Shown here in pieces: positions 45,761 through 60,268 of a stretch of DNA of 64,000 nt. Source of the stretch: Stichopus chloronotus (Eukaryota; Echinodermata; Holothuroidea; Aspidochirotida; Stichopodidae). The stretch spans positions 4,137,359 through 4,201,358 of the forward strand of contig CM037832.1 in the NCBI GenBank assembly GCA_021234535.1. The letters are read 5' to 3'. Under the pieces are notes generated by a model, which saw only the letters and a list, made by a program, of their open reading frames with translations, was not told the DNA's origin and did no database searches. A program made the position numbers and the translations under genes. Position 1 is the stretch's first letter. Every line of letters begins with the position of its first letter.

Positions 45761-48700
45761 AAAGTCCTTCCTAATTTAAACATGCATAATGAACATTGAT
45801 TAAATTTATAGTTTGCTAAGTTTGTCATTTCAAGAACTTCTGCGTTGTAATTTACCTCCAACACTAGAACCACGTGGAAGTATGTTTGAAAAAAAAAAAC
45901 AAAAAAAAAAAACGTCCCATCTGCTAAGCTATCTGCAACTTTGTATTGATGTACTAGAATTGCGACCTGGTTACTTTTGTGTCATGAAACTTTACATCAT
46001 AGAGAACTGAAAATTTGAAGCCTAGAAAATCACCGACACAAACCCATCCCTGAGGATGAGTAACTACAAGGTTTAGAGCGCTCGAACTTGGTTAGTTGAC
46101 TTTACTAACGATGACTTTGAATGGAAACGTTGTCGGACCAGTCCGTAATGTACAGAGTGAGACGTGAGCAGCAACCTTAAACTCAACAAGACCAAGTCAA
46201 AGCAACGCTAATTCATCGTACATTCATTCATTTTGATAAAGTTCAAATAAAACTCTGTGTCTATCATGTGACCTGCTTTCAAAAATGTTTGGGCAATTTA
46301 TGTTTACGTGTCTGCGAGTCATTTCAAAATAGAGGGATTCAAAAGGTGTTTAATCTGAAGGTTTCCAGCTCACCTAGTTGAATAAGTAGAACGCTATGAA
46401 GGTGTATACACAAAAATATGAGTTCGAAAAAAGGTCTCTCGTGGGCTGTTATAACTACGTAAATTGGAAGTTGGAACAACGCATTCCAGAACAAGTTCAT
46501 TATTTCTTTAACTTACCCAGAAGACACAAGAACCAGCACCCTGAAATAAAAATTTTCCACTCGCGGTTCCCCCTCCCCGGTCCATTTCTCGGTCCCGTGA
46601 ACATTATGACCAAAAATTATGTAAAAAGGTTGTGCATCACATCCGGTTGAGGAGACCCAGTGTTACGTCAGGTCAGAAGGGTGGTAAACTCTATGGATAC
46701 GTTTCTCCAGCAGATGTATTCCCACAATCCTGTGCGAATCTTTCGTTTCATCCATGGACGGTTGCATACTGGCTGAATAAATGTTACGACGATCGCGATA
46801 ACGTTTGTGTTCTTCTTGTACCATTTTTCTATTTGGCAATCCTTTTATCTTTGGCTTTGCAGCTTTGCCTCTTAAAGCTGGCAGACAACCCTTCTTGCCT
46901 CACCGGTAATCTCGTATTTTCCTTCTTCTCTCTCGCTTCTTATAACCTCCATTTATTTTTTTCACACTATACCTTCTCCTCCGCAAGGTTCCATTTCCCT
47001 GCAATAATACTGTTAATATTCTCTTCTTCGCCGCGGTTTCTCTCGCGCCCTTCACTGCACGCTCCCAAAAAAATTCTGTTTCCAATCGAGGTCCTGTCAG
47101 CAAGCTTTACTAACGGCGGACGCACCACTGCTGCACGGGAGGGTATCGGGTCTACCCACACGCCTCCGGGCCTGGCAAATGTCAGAAAAGTTAAAGAAAA
47201 AAAGGCAAGTTAAATATCGTGAAAACGGTACTATGTATGATACTTTGGAGCACATACTACGGAACATGTTTAAATTGGGCATGTGTGGTTTCAATTTTTT
47301 GGAAAGTCGTGTGAAAACGAATACGTAGCACTTCGACGCTTCCACACATCTTTCTAAAACGAAGTAGTTTGTAACAGTTTATGCAAAACATATGTGCTCG
47401 ATATACTCAGTATGCCGTCTACCTACCGTACATCAAAAGCGGGAAAAAAATCAGCGGGTGATATATGCAGCTTACGTTGATGAAAAGCACTCGTGAAATG
47501 AATAAAAAAGTTACAAATAATTATTTGCAGTCTCAATCGAGATTACACAGGAGATAAAATTATCTGAAACTGGAGATCGGCAGATTCGAAAGAGAGAGAC
47601 AGAGAGAGAAAGCGAGATCATATCCCCGTTATTAATCCTGTGTATGTCTATTTCAGCTCGTAAGCCACACTAGCTATCTCTTTGGCTTTAGCGTGGATAA
47701 ACCATGTTTTTAGATTCCACCATGTACATTCTTATACGAACGATGACATTTTGAATAGTATAACATCACTTTTTCGGCGCAATACAGTCTGCCCCATATT
47801 ACACAGAGATGTGATTTCAGACAGCACGCCGAGTTCTGTTCTTCCTCCATAATTATTTCTGAGGAAATAATTGTGATCATTTTTTATTTCCGTATAATTC
47901 CTTCCTGAGTATATAATGCTCGAACAACGTATGCTATACAGTTTCATGTACGCGGACTATAACATAGTTTTAGCTATGGTAAAGTCTAACCATTTCAGAC
48001 AGACAAAATTCATGGCAACTTGAAAAGCGGGTTTAAATGGTATGGTGGAGGTGCATCACTAGATGATACTACGGACAGTCCTGCATGAACAAAATGACTA
48101 TATCTCGCACCACGATATAAAGATAGATGTTTGGCGCCTTTCCCAAGTTTTGGGTGATGCTGTCATAGCTTTACAAAAGTACAGAAATATCAAATTAACG
48201 TGCACGCTGCGAAAAGATGGGAGACTTACACAGTGTCTGTTCGTTAAGTTACAATTTTGTATTCATAGTGACTGCATTCATTCGTATTCATAGTAAACTG
48301 TAAATCGTTAAAGGGGCCTTCTAATCTAAAATGAAAACAAAACAATGAATTGTCAATAATTAGACCACCAGCGAAGTAATCTGGTTAGTGGTATTCCCTG
48401 GGAAAATTCCAGTCACTTTGGATTGAATTTTTATTTCACTTGCAAATGAGATATTATTAATTTACCTGTAACATGTAAATAATTAGACTTGGCGCGAACG
48501 AAAAAAAAAAAAAAACTACAAAAATATTGAATTTTCAAAGAGTCACTCCATGTATAAACTTACACTACATATGAATCCACCCATGCGATGCCTTTGTGGA
48601 TGTGAATATGTGTAATTCATTGTGTATTTCACGCACTGGGGTTGATTTCCAAAATACAAACCGACAGGAATGACTTAACCCTCTGAACGCATATATAAAG

Positions 48701-51700
48701 ATAACTGCTGTACGGTGTCCAAGTGTGTACATACAGTGGCAGTCTCGAGTTATTTGTCTCTGTAAGGGAGGTCCACGTTCGATCTTATAGAAGTCACTGT
48801 CACGACACAGGGTAACGTGTAAGGTAGTACATGCAACAAGCATTGCGAGAACGGTCGTGATCCTGCACGTGACCATAAATGAAACTGTCGTCATCGTATC
48901 ACGTGACTGGAAAGTGACAGGTTTATGGATAACAAAATCAAATTACGTGCAATGCACTCTAGATGATTATGCCGACTTTTTATCTGCAATCAATGAACTT
49001 AGACTGTTCTCTCCTTTACCATCTCTCTCGCTCCGATCTACTGGCGGGAATGTTAGAAGGAGAATAAGTAAGAAAGAGAAACCTGCAGCTGCCACAAGTA
49101 GTCCTGCTATTTCGGTGATCTGACCCAATGGGGTCTAATCATTAACGGTCCCATCTGTTTACTTGAACCTACAAGACTAATTTAAACTCAAATTAACGCT
49201 GTTTATGTGAATGCCTGACGGAAAGTCATCTACAAGCCTAAGGCATTTTATTGCTATGTACCGCATCCAAGACCTTCATAATTCTACATCGATGGGGGAA
49301 ACTAACTTTTTTTTCCCCCCAAAAAAACTGAGTAATTGACGAGTTTTATCGCATATGTACCTATGTAGCTGTCATCCATATGATCAGAACGTCGACAGTG
49401 GTTTCATCTATGTGTGTATGTAAATTGAGAAAACGCAGTAGAAACTGCAACCGTATTAGCAGCGGTTGCCGAGCGTCATGTACTCGCGATGTGGAACGAG
49501 TAACGTGTCTGTTTTTTTCTTTTTATCCATTGCATTTTTTTTTCTTGAAATTGATTACCAATCTACTTTTATGTCGTTTTAATGAGATGTACAGTCGTTA
49601 GGAAGTCGAAATGGCTTCGGAAACGTAGGTATACTCTGGACTATCGACGGTCTCATTATCCATGGATGTAAAAGAATGACATCAAACAGCAACATTGGGT
49701 TCACACTTTAATCCGGTCAGTGTATATATAGAGGGGTTCACACAGTGAGTAATCCCGTCCTGGCGTAGGCTCACAGACAACATGTTAAATCAGAATCACT
49801 CACATCAGTAGATATGATAACCCCTCAAACGATTTGTTTCAGTATTCCCGTTACGTACTTCGCACACAGAAATGCATCACTTTATTTAGGGACACCGGCA
49901 GGATCCCATGATGGAGACGGGGGGGGGGGGGGGGGACATATTGCCATACGCCTAGTGAGACCTATACTATTTAAGTGGAGCGTCACCATCGACTAGTGCA
50001 GAGCGTACCGGTAACCGGGAAATTTTTGGTCGAAAATACCTCCCATCACAGGAAATGGCATTTTCTATCCAGTCGATCTCTGCTTATTTACACACCACTC
50101 AATCCCAACAAATAAATGTAGCTTTTCGAGTAAATGTATTTTTCGCTGTCAAAATATGATGGGGAAGACTGACTTTTTTTCATGTTTAATCCCGTTAAGG
50201 AAATACCGTGCATAAGTAGCAAATCGTGAAAAGCACATTCATCAACTTTACAATCGAATATACTTGACTCCTACAATTTTATAAAAGTGCACAGAATAAA
50301 CATATAACAAAAACCGCCAGAGGAATTAAATCGACAGTTTTCAGGAAAAACTGTACTCTCTAAATTCTTAAAGAGAACTCTTATTGTCCACACTTAGAAC
50401 GTATTTTTTAAATATTTATGTCAAAATCAAACGAAATAAATTCAATACGTTCGCATGCAAGACATGACAAACTGCAGGGGGTGAAAAACTAAGGGGCAAA
50501 GCAGTAATCATTTAATCGAAGGGAGACGGGGCCGGGGAGGGGGGAGGGTCATTTCAAATAAACAAGAAATTGATCCCAGATGTTAAAATGGTGCTACCAT
50601 AAGAGTTTGTGGGCAATCAATGGCCTTTTCATGATAAATGCTGCAAATAAACTCATTCTATGACTAAATTAATGCTATGCATAGAGTACTAAGCTACACT
50701 TGGCTTGCACTTTAATTTCGATCAGATTAAATAAATATTGGAAGCGAATATGGGTCATTTATGTTTTGGTTTATCAATATGACTCTCCGCCCCCCTTCCT
50801 TCCTAACCCTTTGCGACAAAGCTACCCTTCAAGGCAACTCCGCCATCTACTATATATGGTCTGCACTAAAACACTTTTCTCGCGATAAAATTGAAAGGTA
50901 AAAAGCGCTTGGTTCTTCCATTTTACTATAGGGGCGGAGGGGTTGTTGCGATAATTACAGTACCTCATATAAACCGGCATGAAGAAAATTTGTATGAAGT
51001 TAAAGAAAAAAAAAAATATATATATAAATAAACAAACGCTTACATATATATACAAACGCTTGGAAGTTATTCAAAGGTAGGCTATGTCTGGCGGCGAGAT
51101 ATTCATCCAAGTGAAACACTTATAAAGCAAAGTACTCGGGCGCCAATCCGTATGAATTACGGTTCGGTAACCATGATTGCGTGTTACCCTTGTATAGGAG
51201 ATCCATATTTATATATGTTTGCCATCGGCGAAGTGGGCGCATCGATGATTGCAGAGAGAAGAAGAGGCAGTGTTAAGGTCCTTGCACTTCTTCCTCCTTA
51301 CGATGAACCTAGCGAAAGTGTATATGAACCCGCCACTTAAGCTGTGTACAACTTACAAAAAAAAAAATCAAAGCTTTGAAGGTGTGTGTGTGTATCGGTG
51401 TCTGCAACATCGAGACACCGAGTCTGGCCGGTTTCCTTGCTGTGCATATCCTACCGTGAGACACAAAATTAAAAGAGTACGTGCATACTGTGGGAAGTGA
51501 CGAAAACCGTCGATTTCGCCCGATAAGTTAGAGTCACATCAATTGCGATCGCAAAAGGAGCGGCAAATAAATAATAATAATGATAATGACGGCTTTCGAT
51601 AAATTTCCAGGAGACAGAACAACCAGAAAATGAATAAAAAAAAAAAAAAAACACCGTTCTAAAAGGGTAAGAAAATCTGAAAAGAATGGCGGAAATACTA

Positions 51701-54700
51701 ACAAAGACACTTGGAGTTACAACAAAACTACCCCTTACATAATTTTCTGTTAGATTTTATAAAGATATTTTAGTTGGTCTCATGAAATTCATGCGTTTAT
51801 TTCGCAATTGTATAATGTACTTATTATAAACATGTAACATGTATCTACATCAGCAAAGATGTGCCCCAAACTACTGAAGGTGAATCGGCAAGTATTCTCC
51901 AGAGTTTCCTTTCAGTTTTGATTTGTGGAAATGCATTCAAAATGATGTCAAAACACTTTTTCAAATATTGGAAAGAAAAAAAGAAAGAAATTTCAAAACT
52001 GATCTTGCCTACTGTACAATCGTATCGCACATGCACACGCTGTCAAAGAAAGAGCAGCTCAATGGGGCCTGACCGTATTAGAGTACACAGTTTGTTATAT
52101 AAGCATAGATCTGTTTCTTTTTGTAAAGTTTCAGCATGGTCTTCCTGGCAGTCAAATACAGTAAGTACTATTAAAGCTGATCTTCGTTTATGACGTCTTT
52201 GTTACTACGATTTGTTTGACACAAAACCTCCGTAACCTGCACAGTAAACTTACTTTAATTCGCGCACGCCACAAACATTTTGTTTACATTATCAACAAAC
52301 CTTCACGAAACCTTACCAGTTACCGGCTGACACTACATTGATGTACCCCAAAATTAAGGAGCCATCCCCAAACTTCCCTGTTTATTTCCCCTTCACCCAT
52401 CTCTAAGACCGAGAACTTGAATAGCAGATCTTCACGCCGAACTAAAACAACAAACAAATAACCAGGTCGATGTCAACACAAACTCGTGGTTTTAGACAGT
52501 CGTCGATATAGCGTTCTGGTCAGCTTCCATAGCGTTGTTTATGAATCAGCTTTTGTTGACAGATTCAACAATTAATTTTCGTTTCGTCCTTGGCTATAGA
52601 TCAAAGATAAACTCTTCCTATTTGTATACTTTTATTTCAATGCCTCACGTCTTTGCATGAGTGCGTGTATAGGGACTGTGTTGACGTTATTTCTATGTTC
52701 CCGGCTATTCACCTCTGCGTTAAAGCTGGTATATATACAGAGTTGTAACTCTGGAGAGGTGACTGGATAGGAACAAAGTATTGAAGTGCACGTTTAATTA
52801 ACGGAAGGGGTTGGACGGAAGGGCGGGAGGTTGGGGGTGGGTAAATTCAGGTCAAAATTGGTGGAGCACACAGGCGAGTTCGTTTCCGTAAGCGGAGGAA
52901 TGTATGTCAAGCCGCAAGAACATCAGTGTATGTTATAAGCGATGGATTATTGTGTGCTAAATAGTTCTCTGTAAGGCCTTTTCTGGGTATGAATTGTCTC
53001 TATGTGAATATAGCAGGGAATGGATCATCTTATTTCACATTTATTTGAAATCATCAAAAATCTTCTTAGCGCGGATTTTTTTTGTTTGATTTTTTTTTTC
53101 AGCAAATACGGCGAATACTTTTGCGGTGGCTGAAAATGTGCTCACGGTGTGGGAATTACAAAACGCGTAACGGCACTAGCAGATACCGGAGCTGTCCCAG
53201 CAGATACCTGAGAATTTGCCACTCTGCCGCCTCTGACTTAGCAAGCGCCCCGTGGGGAGGGGGATGGATACGTGTACCTTGGCAAGTAATCTCATTACTG
53301 AATTAAAATAGTCAAACATTGCTGGAGTGTGTATATGCATGGTGTTGGTGGGACGGGGAGATTAGGTACGGGAAAAATGATCGCTGGCTTAGAGGGTCGA
53401 GTGAACGGTATTTTGTAGTGACAGGACCACCTCAAGTATAACTTGATTAATGACATAATAATGTGGAAAGATTGAGAGTAAAAGCGGAGAAAGCGATCTC
53501 GATTTCGCAAAACACAATCATCATGGAGGTGGTTACCGCATTCGTGAAAATTCCAGCTTGGTGTGTGTACCTGAAGGGGCGGGGTTAAACCAATGGTATG
53601 GAGACAGTGTGTATACCGGTATTATGGTAGATTGAAAGCATGTGTTTCAAAGCGTGGGTGGAGGCAGTGGCCCCGACTCGCCACTGCGTCCCCATCACAC
53701 GAGAAACAACCCGTCTATGTGTCCCCCTAAACACATAAGCGGCGAATCCCTAGCTTATGAATTAAGCGGAGAGGGGGCAGACCTGGGTGGAAGCTTAGCC
53801 CCAAGATCCCCGACCATCTCAGTTCGAAACGCGGACAAACATATTTGAAGAAAATGTATTGCTTACGTAGTCATTACTTCGAACAGAATGACTGACAAAC
53901 TACAAAACATTAAACTGAAAATACGCCGCAAGTTACTCGGCAAGTCACTCTCGAACTTGGTCTTTGAGAATGAGGAGAAAGACAATATGTTGGTGGCCAT
54001 CTTGAAGAGCTTTTCAAATTTGAGCCCACTGACTTTTCTTACATTTCTAAAGACATTTGAAGGTCCCATTTCACTTCGTCCACATTGTCCATTCGTTTCG
54101 CCTGTCTTTCCAGATAGTGAACCTTTAATATGGTCTCATCCACCAAATCCTCTCTGTCTAATCTATTGATACATTTTCGTTTGCAACAAATAATTTAAAG
54201 ATGGAGTTCCTCAAAGAGACACGTATATTTTCTTTGACTAAGCCAGAACTTGTGAGAAATTGTCTGCAATTAATATTGCAACTGCAGCTACTATTCTATA
54301 AATAGTCTTCCCTTTGTTTTAAGTGACTAAGAGAGAGAAGGAAGAAATGCTTCGTCCGGTAAGTTCCGACTGAAACACTTTTCGAATCACTAAAACACCC
54401 GCCGAGTCGAGACACAACATAAACCATCCGATGTATTTACCATAGAGACTTATGATTGTGACTAATATGGTTTTCTTGGTAAAGGCATGCGGTTACTTCA
54501 GCCCGGCAACCACAGTGCCGTTTCGTTGTCTGTACACTCATATCTGGATTGTACATTGATCTACAATTGTGCCCAATATATAGCCAACAGCGTGTCAGAA
54601 AGTAGGGTTATAGGCCCAAAACGGAAAGAATTTAGGATTTTCTCTGTGGTTAGGAGAGACACAGACAAAAGCAATTTCTACAGCTTATAGCAATCGCTCT

Positions 54701-55480
54701 GTCATTTCGAATGAGATATTTGTGCATTCTTTCTATTGTGAGGGGCTTGGTAAAAAAAAAAAAAACAGAAAACAAACAACGAGGAACTAAGATCAATAAT
54801 GATTGTATGTTTATTGTGATATCCTCTCTTAGTTTATACTTCCTGATCGATTATGTAACAACATTCCCCACAGGTGTGTCATATCTGGTTTCGTTGTAAG
54901 TGAAGATTAACAAATCAGGTGTGTGCAAAAGATTATTGGCGGTCACTGCACTACCACAGACAGGTCGATCACCGCCAACAAAATCGGACTGCACATGATT
55001 GGTTGCTTTTGGGCGTTACGTGGATAAAAGAACCTTTGTTTGTTGTTGGGAACTTTTGTGTTTGTTGTTGTCTTTTTCACCCCATTTCGTAGAAGAACAA
55101 TCAACGGCATACACGAAGTAGAAGCAACGGTAAACAAAATCAGCAATCAAGTATAACGTTAGCATCATCAACACATTAAGTCGCAAAGATTGGGTTCTTC
55201 CATATCTTTCCGAATTATAACATCCTGTGGTGAAAGAGTATTGATAAGAGTGCAACCACACTGCAGTGCACAATGATGCACACATTTTTATCGTGACTCA
55301 AATTGTTAGCCTAGATGGATGAAGGTAAATGTGGAGGGTGGGGGTGGAATATAAGGGAGTGTTTTGTGGAAGGTAAACCTGTTAGCACTTTATAATTTAG
55401 GAAGAGTTGTACATTTGAAGAACCAGATGAAAGAGCAAATTAACACGAAAATGTTAACGAAAGTCATAGTTTAATACAAA
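45761..55480. other. Long gene-poor intergenic stretch
   Basis: No exon, RNA gene or named element could be supported. Noted only: a GA-rich segment near 47,590-47,615, a 17-base G run (49919-49935), and many A/T homopolymers. Open frames at 46,632-47,213 and 53,642-54,169 are protein-like in short patches but match no family I know. Confidence 0.35.
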
Positions 55481-55512
55481 CGTTTTCGAAGATATCACAT
55501 CTTCCTCCTCAG
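55481..55512 (-). other. Hammerhead-ribozyme-like core motif (weak)
   Basis: On the minus strand: CTGAGGA (55512-55506), one G, GAAGAT (55504-55499), loop GTGAT, ATCTTC (55493-55488), GAAA (55487-55484). This is the CUGANGA, stem II, GAAA order of a hammerhead. It has an unpaired G before stem II, an extra A after GAAA, and no convincing stem I. Confidence 0.3.
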
Positions 55513-56316
55513 GTAAGTGAAATATACAAAAGTAGCAAGACAGTATAACATAAGACAAATAGTATCAGAAATATAACGTCTGAAATATAAACCTGTCAGA
55601 CTGTGAAAGAAGGGCTAAACCAGAGAAGAGGTTCACTCCTAAAAAGACGTAAATCTAACACTGTTTTTCACAAGTTTCTATATTCTATGATACGCTATCT
55701 ATTCCGACGACGTGCAATATCGTGATTGTGGTGCGGAGTGCATCCACTACGTTCGCACCGGTTTCTATATATTTCTGTTTTTACCCTTGCATGACAAATG
55801 CGCTCTTGCATAATTTCCAAAAAAAAAGAAGAAAGAAAAAAGCTACGATGTGTAATTTTGATATTCAGCAATACGTTCAGGAATTAAAATTTACACTACA
55901 ACGTACAGTATTCACACTAACCGTTCCATGCTTGACAAATCTGAAAATATTCCGATGTTTCGTATACTCTAAACAGAGGGTCGCTTCGTTATCTTGACCT
56001 CTTCTAACGAATGACACCTCCTTATTGATCCCTATCTGTATCTAGTATTCAGGGTGACAGGGAGATAGCTGCCACTATAAAAGCAGCATAATGAAGAAGG
56101 AACTAAGGTCGTGATTGGTCGCAAGAACATCATCTTTGCAATCATATTAAGATAATTAATTGAGAGAAAAAAGTTTGCTCAATTCTGGAAATGATTTGAA
56201 TTAATTATTTAAGTTCGTTGATAGTGACTTTTGAGTGGATGTAAAGTGGGTTATGCAAACCTTGTATAAAGGTACGCACACATTATGTTTATAAGGCGTA
56301 GTCCTAAAGGTATACT

Positions 56317-56545
56317 GTAACATATATGCATAGGTCGGTACCATATATGAATAGGTCGGTACCATGTGTGAATAAGTCGGTCTCATATATGAACAGGTCG
56401 GTACCATGTATGAATAGGTCGGTCCCATATATGCATAGGTCGGTACCTTGTATGAACAGGTCGGTACCATATATGAATAGGTCTGTACCATACAAGCACA
56501 GGTCTGTACTATGTACAGTATGCATAGACTTCTACCATATACAGC
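56317..56545 (+). repeat. 21-bp tandem repeat, about 10 copies
   Basis: Units contain GGTACCATATATGAATAGGTC-like sequence with changes (CCATGTGTGAATAAG, CCTTGTATGAACAGG). The 21-bp period opens frames on both strands (for example MHRSVPY and YGTDLFI repeats); none is a gene. Confidence 0.93.
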
Positions 56546-57335
56546 AGACCTCTAGTCCTTTATATATGAAATTTGTTGGCACCTCAACTCTAGGACCCTT
56601 ATTCAACAGTGACCGGCGTTGATGGCAATCAAATGCGTTTGTTGCTTTGAAATTTTTAGAAATTATCAGGGTATTTAACTTAGGCCACTTTTTCAAATAT
56701 CGATCAACCACTAATATCAATTACTATAATTACATACCAGTGGCGTAGCTAGCATTTATCAAAATTTTCTCCAGTATTTTTACAAGCTTACATGTGTCTG
56801 GCCTCATCTTGAAAGTGAGGGTGGCATGTATGGGGCATGAACTGGTATGAGCCTACAATACATAAAGTGTGAAGAAGTGATATGGATGGGTAAATGGGAA
56901 ATTGTGATATGGATCTGATGACTGATTGCCACCTCAGGGGATGGGGTCTGAAAATGTTCGATTATGTAGGTTGGACTAGATGCAAAATGGTGCTATATTT
57001 GATGCTTACTAAAATATATATCCAAGAATTCCTGTTTTTAAGTAATAATTTGTTTTTCATTTTGGTTTTCTTCATTTTGCTTTGCAATGCAGAAGAAATA
57101 TTCATTTCTAGACCTTATCTCAGTATGCCTTAATCAGAATGACAATGTGATCAAACAGTGAAGCTTTGAAAATATTGGTATTCCTCAATTCTGTCCCCTC
57201 TGTCACCTCAAAAGTAATGTCGAAAAGATCACTCACTAACCTTTAAGGTTAGTGAGTGCACTACACTGCACTGGTCACAACAACACCAGCGCATTCACTT
57301 TCAGCCTGCTGTAGCGAAGGGGTATTTCTGTGGGC
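56546..57335. other. Intergenic with a 29-nt perfect palindrome
   Basis: A perfect inverted repeat lies at 57230-57258. CCAGTGGCGTAGCTAGC at about 56,737 resembles a terminal word of non-autonomous elements, but no partner end was found. Confidence 0.45.
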
Positions 57336-57545
57336 GAGTATAGCGGTCTGTCGGCATCATGGGAGTACAGGTCTGTCGTCACTAGGAGAGTGTAGTTCTG
57401 TCGTTATTAGGCGAGTATTAATCTGTCTTCATTAGGCGAGGACAGCTTTGTCGTCATTAAGCGCGTACAGGTCTGTCGTCATCATGTGAGTATAGGTCTG
57501 TAATAGTAACAGTAATATGTCTGTCGTCATTAGGCGAGCTGTAGG
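57336..57545 (+). repeat. ~25-bp tandem repeat, about 7 copies
   Basis: GAGTA-type starts at 57336, 57363, 57388, 57413, 57438, 57463 and 57488 mark a 25-27 bp period. The consensus is near GAGTACAGGTCTGTCGTCAT followed by TAGGC. The last unit is disrupted. Confidence 0.88.
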
Positions 57546-60268
57546 CCTAGCTGTCGTCTGTTAAGTGTTAAATTAACAATAATATTTTATGAAATAAAAG
57601 ACATACTTTCCATTCCATTTTGCATTTGTTTGATGTTTACACTGAACAGTTACAGTAGACACAGCGATAGCAATGGGTAACTTGGAACGACAATGAAGAC
57701 TCGGGTAGCTTAGAGAAGAAAAAAAAACCACATCTATGGTTGTTGATTGACAATGAGCACAGGATCAATACCGCAACTTAATTACCGTTATAATAGATTC
57801 CTGGAAAAGAGGGTGAACTCTTCATAACCTGCCACTGTGTATATTTACCAGCATCCTATTATTGGTTCTTGCCGGTGTGTAGTGTTCAGGCACTTTCCAC
57901 ACATAGTTTATACGATATATCGATACAGGTTTTTTAAGGCGTGTTGCACTGGAGAAGGTGTGTGGGGGGGGGGGGGGGGGGAATTATGACATACAATGTA
58001 ATCCAAGAAGCTGATTCTCTATTTGTTACTCACTGCCTAATGTTCAGATAATAGATCGTAACAACGAAAACATCGACCAACTGTAAGAAGCTTATCACTG
58101 AAGTAGCTTAAAGGGTCAGGTGCAAGATAAGTGAGGGCGGTGTCCATTATTTACTTAAAGGAACCCTAGATACTTAGATGTAGTTCCTCTCATAAGCGGT
58201 ATACAAACTCGGGCTTGAATATCTATGGCTTTCGTGCTTCGGATACATGTGTGGATATGAATATTAATCACAACCCCATAGATGAAGGGTGCGTTTTGCA
58301 AGATTTACCAGGAATTAGACAGTATCCTCTGGAAAGTTGCAGAGGACAGAGCCCTTACTTTTCGGGCTCGGGGTTCTTTAACTTCTAACAGCAAACCCTT
58401 CTGACTGTGGATAACGCAGTTTTCAAGCTGAGAACTAAATACCGTTGATCTATATACATACTAACCCCAAACGTTTTATTACTTAAAGAATATCAAATCT
58501 GTTGAACTCTTTCACCTTATTTTTTAAGTGACAGATTTTTTGGGAAGCAAATAAATCAACAGCTTTCAGCAAACAGAAGGAAAAAAAATGCACATTCTTC
58601 GATCTGGGCTTTCGCTTTCGGAAAGCAAAAACCTGTATGTATCCTATTTCAAGCCTATGCCTCAACAGTGATACGCTTCCGGGAAATTGGTACAGTATTA
58701 GCCACAAAATAAAAGACGAAAAAAAAAACCGGCTGTCCCACAGAGAGGGACAGAGAGAGAGAGAGCCAATGTACAAACCGCAGCCCAGTCCATGACAACA
58801 GCGAACACAGCAAACTTATATAATGAGGGGGTTGACCAATTGCCAAACCGATATTACTATGAGGGTTATTGACCCGGTGTGACCAACTCACTCCATGCAT
58901 ATTGTAGAAGCTGAGCTCTGCTTAGCGGCAAGGGCTGCTGAAAACAACAGGGGATGACTAAACTATATAACAGAAATCAGAATTAGCACTAAAAAATGTG
59001 ATGTATGATTGATCCATTGTGTTTTAAGTAAAGTGATCAATGGTGATGCTTAAAACGTGAGTTTTAAGCGATTTAAAGCGGGTGCATGCGAAACTCTCAA
59101 CAAATCAATAGTACGCTAAAGTTTAAAACCAAACTTATCTACTGTCTCATGGTCACCTGTTTAGCTTGTTGTTTGCGAAAGTAAAGTTTTCCAAAACACT
59201 TCCAAGATGCATTTGAACACGAGAAATTGTCGTTATGGGCGAAATACGTGGATAGGAGAGGATTCCCCAATAGTGGTATTTTACACGCAAAGTGTGATGA
59301 TGTTGTCTGGAATATTAAACTAATTTGGAAATTTTCAGATTTGGAAAAAAAAGCTGCTACAAGTATTTATACTTAAATTTAAAAAATAAAAAAGTGTTGT
59401 CAATGAATGAGTGGCAGATGGTGATTTATGATACAATTAAAATGGCTTGTTTTTCAAAACGTTTCATTGTCCTCCTTTCTTTGCACTAATTCTGATGTTG
59501 CCAGATATATCAATGAAAGGACAACAGACTTTTATTTGTATCTCTTTAACACGCTCACCTCATGTAGTCTTGTGATTAAGAAAGCTCAGAGAAATTATTG
59601 CCAACTTCGCTGGTGTTTTTTTTTTCTCTGGTGTTTTTTGTGTATGTGTGTGTGTGCAATGGGAAGGTAAATAGTGGATCCGTTGGAATGCGGTACCATT
59701 ACCTACAAGAGGTGGAGAGGGCTGTGTTGGAATCTAAAGCTTTCACACATGCTCTTTAATCAAGGGGAGTGGTTCAGATTCTGATCAAGTGCAGTTCATC
59801 AAATTCGGGGTCTGATCAACTGCTTGAAATCAAGTGTGACAGCTTCCTTGGACACGGTGAAAGAACATATTTAGTTATATATGTTCTTACGGGCAAACAC
59901 AACATTGAGATGAAGTGGCCATACTTGCATAAGTATTGGCACATGTACGTCCCGCTGTTCAGTCATGTAAGATTAAAACATAGCATGTTGTGTAGAATCA
60001 ACAGTCAATTTCCTTTACCACTGTATTAAACATACCGTAAAAGGCTGGAAAATATGCATTTGACTTTTAATAAAGCGATTAGCGTGTTACAGTGCTCCAG
60101 ATACCGGTATATTAGCGATTCGGGGAGCACATTATGAGTCCAACATGGTCTGTCTACCTTATCTAAAATGTGAAATTACATACCATAGACTGCAAGATAA
60201 CACTCTAGTCATAACTATCCTGCAATTATCGACAAATTCATTCGTGGCTACGTCACTGCCAATCTTAC
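57546..60268. other. Downstream side of CBFB; no terminal exon identified
   Basis: The last coding exon of CBFB is expected on the minus strand here or further left, but I could not find one with convincing similarity. An 18-base G run lies at 57964-57981 and a GA microsatellite near 58,748-58,764. Confidence 0.4.

Noticed and set aside
46632..47213. Plus-strand 193-codon frame, longest ordinary open frame
   Set aside because: Hydrophobic and Phe/Ser-rich, with no recognisable domain and no splice or codon pattern; best explained by chance in pyrimidine-rich DNA.
56201..56622. Open frames on both strands in the 21-bp repeat
   Set aside because: A stop-free 21-bp unit opens several frames at once; no gene-like flanks.
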